From positions 1 to 6,242 of the forward strand of contig CAMLIU010000106.1 in assembly GCA_946479995.1 (NCBI GenBank): a stretch of DNA of 6,242 nucleotides, written 5' to 3'. Below the pieces are notes generated by a model, which was given only the letters and a program-made list of their open reading frames with translations, did no database searches and had not been told where the DNA came from. Positions 5,012 to 6,242 of the stretch are shown here, in pieces. The translations under genes were made by a program, and so were the position numbers. Source of the DNA: an uncultured Gemmatimonadota bacterium. GTDB taxonomy: Bacteria; Gemmatimonadota; Gemmatimonadetes; Gemmatimonadales; Gemmatimonadaceae. Position 1 is the first letter of the stretch; each line of letters opens with the position of its first letter.

Positions 5012-6242
5012 CAGGGCACCGCCCCCGCCGCCCCTGAGCGCCGCGGGTCCGCACCCGCGGTGACCGTCTTCCCATCCAGCGCGACCGCAGCACCGTAGCC
5101 TTCGCGCAGCTCTCCGCGCAGCGAGACGAAGCTCAGGTCGTAGCCAAGCTCGCGCAGGCGGCGCGTCACCTCCGGCGCGAAGCCGTCCTCCAGCTGGATG
5201 GAGAACCGCGCATCGGCATCACCATTCCCCCCTCGGCCGCCCGGCAGGAAGCGCGGCAGCTCGAGCGCCTGCTGCGGTCCCAGTCCGTAGTCCATCGCGC
5301 CGAGCAGCGACTCGTAGATGGCGGATGTGATCCAGGCGTTGCCGGCCGCACTCACGGCGAATATCGGACGGTTGCCGCGGAAGACGATCGTCGGTGCGAG
5401 CGTGCTTCCATTCCGGGCGAATGGGAGACGCGCGCCGTACCTCGCTGGGTCGGTGCCGTACGACGTGAGCTTGTCGTTGGAGAGGAAGCCGAGGCCGGGG
5501 GTGACGTAGAAGTTTCCGCCCCAGGTGCCAAGCGTCTGCGTCACCGCGACCACGTTGCCGTCGGCGTCGGCGACCGCGAAAGCCGTCGTGCCGGAGGAGT
5601 GGCAGGCGCTCACCTCTGCTGCGTGCTCGTCCCCGCACGGAGACTCGCTCGCCCGCTGCGTGGAGGGGGCCGGCGGCGCATTCGTCTTCATGCGCGCACA
5701 CGCCAGCGTGTCTCCCTTGAAGTCGGACGGGCGCAGCGCACGGTTGGCATCATAGCACGCCCATCTCGTGCGTGCCGTGTCCTTGTTGACGATCGGCTCG
5801 ATGTTCACCGGCCAGAGCCCGGGATCGGCCACGCGCTCGCGCGAGCTCGGCGCGAGCAGCCACGCGCTCAACGCCGCGTGCATCGTCGCGGCATCCTCCG
5901 TGTACCGCGCTGGATGCGCGAACTGCTCGAGCTCGTTTAGCCGCCCCACCAGCTCGGCGCCTCCGCTCACCGGCGGCGCGGCCGACCAGAGCGTATAGCC
6001 GCGATAGGTGCCGCGCACTGCCTCTCGCTCCGGTGCATAGTAGCGCGCCAGGTCGAGCAGCGTCATCGCGTTGCCCTGTCCGTGCAGGTCGGCCACCCAG
6101 CGGCGCGCGATCTCTCCCTTGTAGAAGCCGTCGGCGCCCTTGTCGGCGATTACCTCCAGGACGTGCGCGAGGTCCGGGTTCCGGAGCGTGTCACCGGCGT
6201 GCAGCGGTTCGCCATTCCGGAAGAAGAGCGCCTTGCTGCCGG
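5011..6242 (-). CDS. Gamma-glutamyltransferase-family Ntn-hydrolase, C-terminal part (start outside window)
   Basis: The frame is open to the window edge; 409 residues are visible, ending at the TGA (5013-5011). A GTG at 6096 is only an internal valine, because the upstream frame continues the family pattern: NGEPLHAGDTLRNPDLAHVL, then IADKGADGFYKGEIARRW. Family members are about 550-580 aa, exported, and self-cleaving; they hydrolyse or transfer gamma-glutamyl groups, for example from glutathione. Visible residues 1-217 are most of the large subunit. The expected cleavage point precedes Thr218 in SSGTTAFAVADADGN, giving a 192-residue small subunit. That contains VAVTQTLG (231-238), STLAPTIVFRGNRPIF (279-294), the MDYGL segment (316-320) and the closing TAGADPRRSG. 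Compared from memory with E. coli GGT, the nucleophile and the Thr409 equivalent (Thr236) are kept. His393 becomes Ala, Gln430 Lys, Asp433 Ser and Gly484 Asn. Four cysteines occur in the ~90 residues before Thr218. The family is secure; the gamma-glutamyl specificity is doubtful. Confidence 0.92.
   Translation of the reverse strand, partial: GSKALFFRNGEPLHAGDTLRNPDLAHVLEVIADKGADGFYKGEIARRWVADLHGQGNAMTLLDLARYYAPEREAVRGTYRGYTLWSAAPPVSGGAELVGRLNELEQFAHPARYTEDAATMHAALSAWLLAPSSRERVADPGLWPVNIEPIVNKDTARTRWACYDANRALRPSDFKGDTLACARMKTNAPPAPSTQRASESPCGDEHAAEVSACHSSGTTAFAVADADGNVVAVTQTLGTWGGNFYVTPGLGFLSNDKLTSYGTDPARYGARLPFARNGSTLAPTIVFRGNRPIFAVSAAGNAWITSAIYESLLGAMDYGLGPQQALELPRFLPGGRGGNGDADARFSIQLEDGFAPEVTRRLRELGYDLSFVSLRGELREGYGAAVALDGKTVTAGADPRRSGAAGAVP

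Noticed and set aside
6094..6096. GTG as start of the minus-strand enzyme gene
   Set aside because: Residues encoded upstream, to the window edge, continue the gamma-glutamyltransferase large-subunit pattern, so this is an internal valine codon.

Overview
This is a GC-rich window that codes almost end to end. It holds two complete genes, which form a SusC/SusD-type outer-membrane uptake pair, and two genes cut by the window edges. The combination suggests Gemmatimonadota or a similar high-GC relative of Bacteroidota: a TonB-dependent SusC/RagA transporter with a carboxypeptidase-regulatory-like front domain, a short SusD lipoprotein, a Gly-rich secreted protein and a secreted gamma-glutamyltransferase-family enzyme. 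That assignment is inferred from gene families and composition; there is no rRNA or other marker gene here.

Layout. Positions 1-363 (+) carry the C-terminal 120 residues of a Gly/Ala-rich, probably exported protein, followed by a hairpin terminator at 384-421. A 203-bp spacer (364-566) separates it from the transporter operon and ends in a clear Shine-Dalgarno sequence. Positions 567-3611 (+) encode the SusC/RagA-like TonB-dependent transporter (1014 aa). Positions 3620-4933 (+) encode its SusD/RagB-like lipoprotein partner (437 aa), which starts 8 bp after the susC-like stop. A strong 16-bp stem-loop terminator (4971-5011) closes the operon. The minus strand from 5011 to beyond 6242 encodes the C-terminal 409 residues of a gamma-glutamyltransferase-fold Ntn-hydrolase. 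It converges on the operon, and its stop codon touches the terminator.

How they fit together. In the known SusCD arrangement, the lipoprotein sits as a lid on the extracellular face of the barrel and captures an oligomeric substrate (glycan or peptide), which TonB/ExbBD energy then drives through the SusC plug. No glycosidase, sulfatase, peptidase or regulator is visible beside the pair, so its substrate cannot be named. The converging enzyme is exported in known relatives and could act on peptides or amides in the periplasm, but nothing in the sequence links it to the transporter.

The point most worth a second look is that enzyme's active site. The catalytic Thr is kept, but several residues that bind the gamma-glutamyl group in classical enzymes appear to be replaced. 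The rest of the window looks like ordinary accessory metabolism; no CRISPR, mobile element, RNA gene or clearly novel multi-gene system was found.
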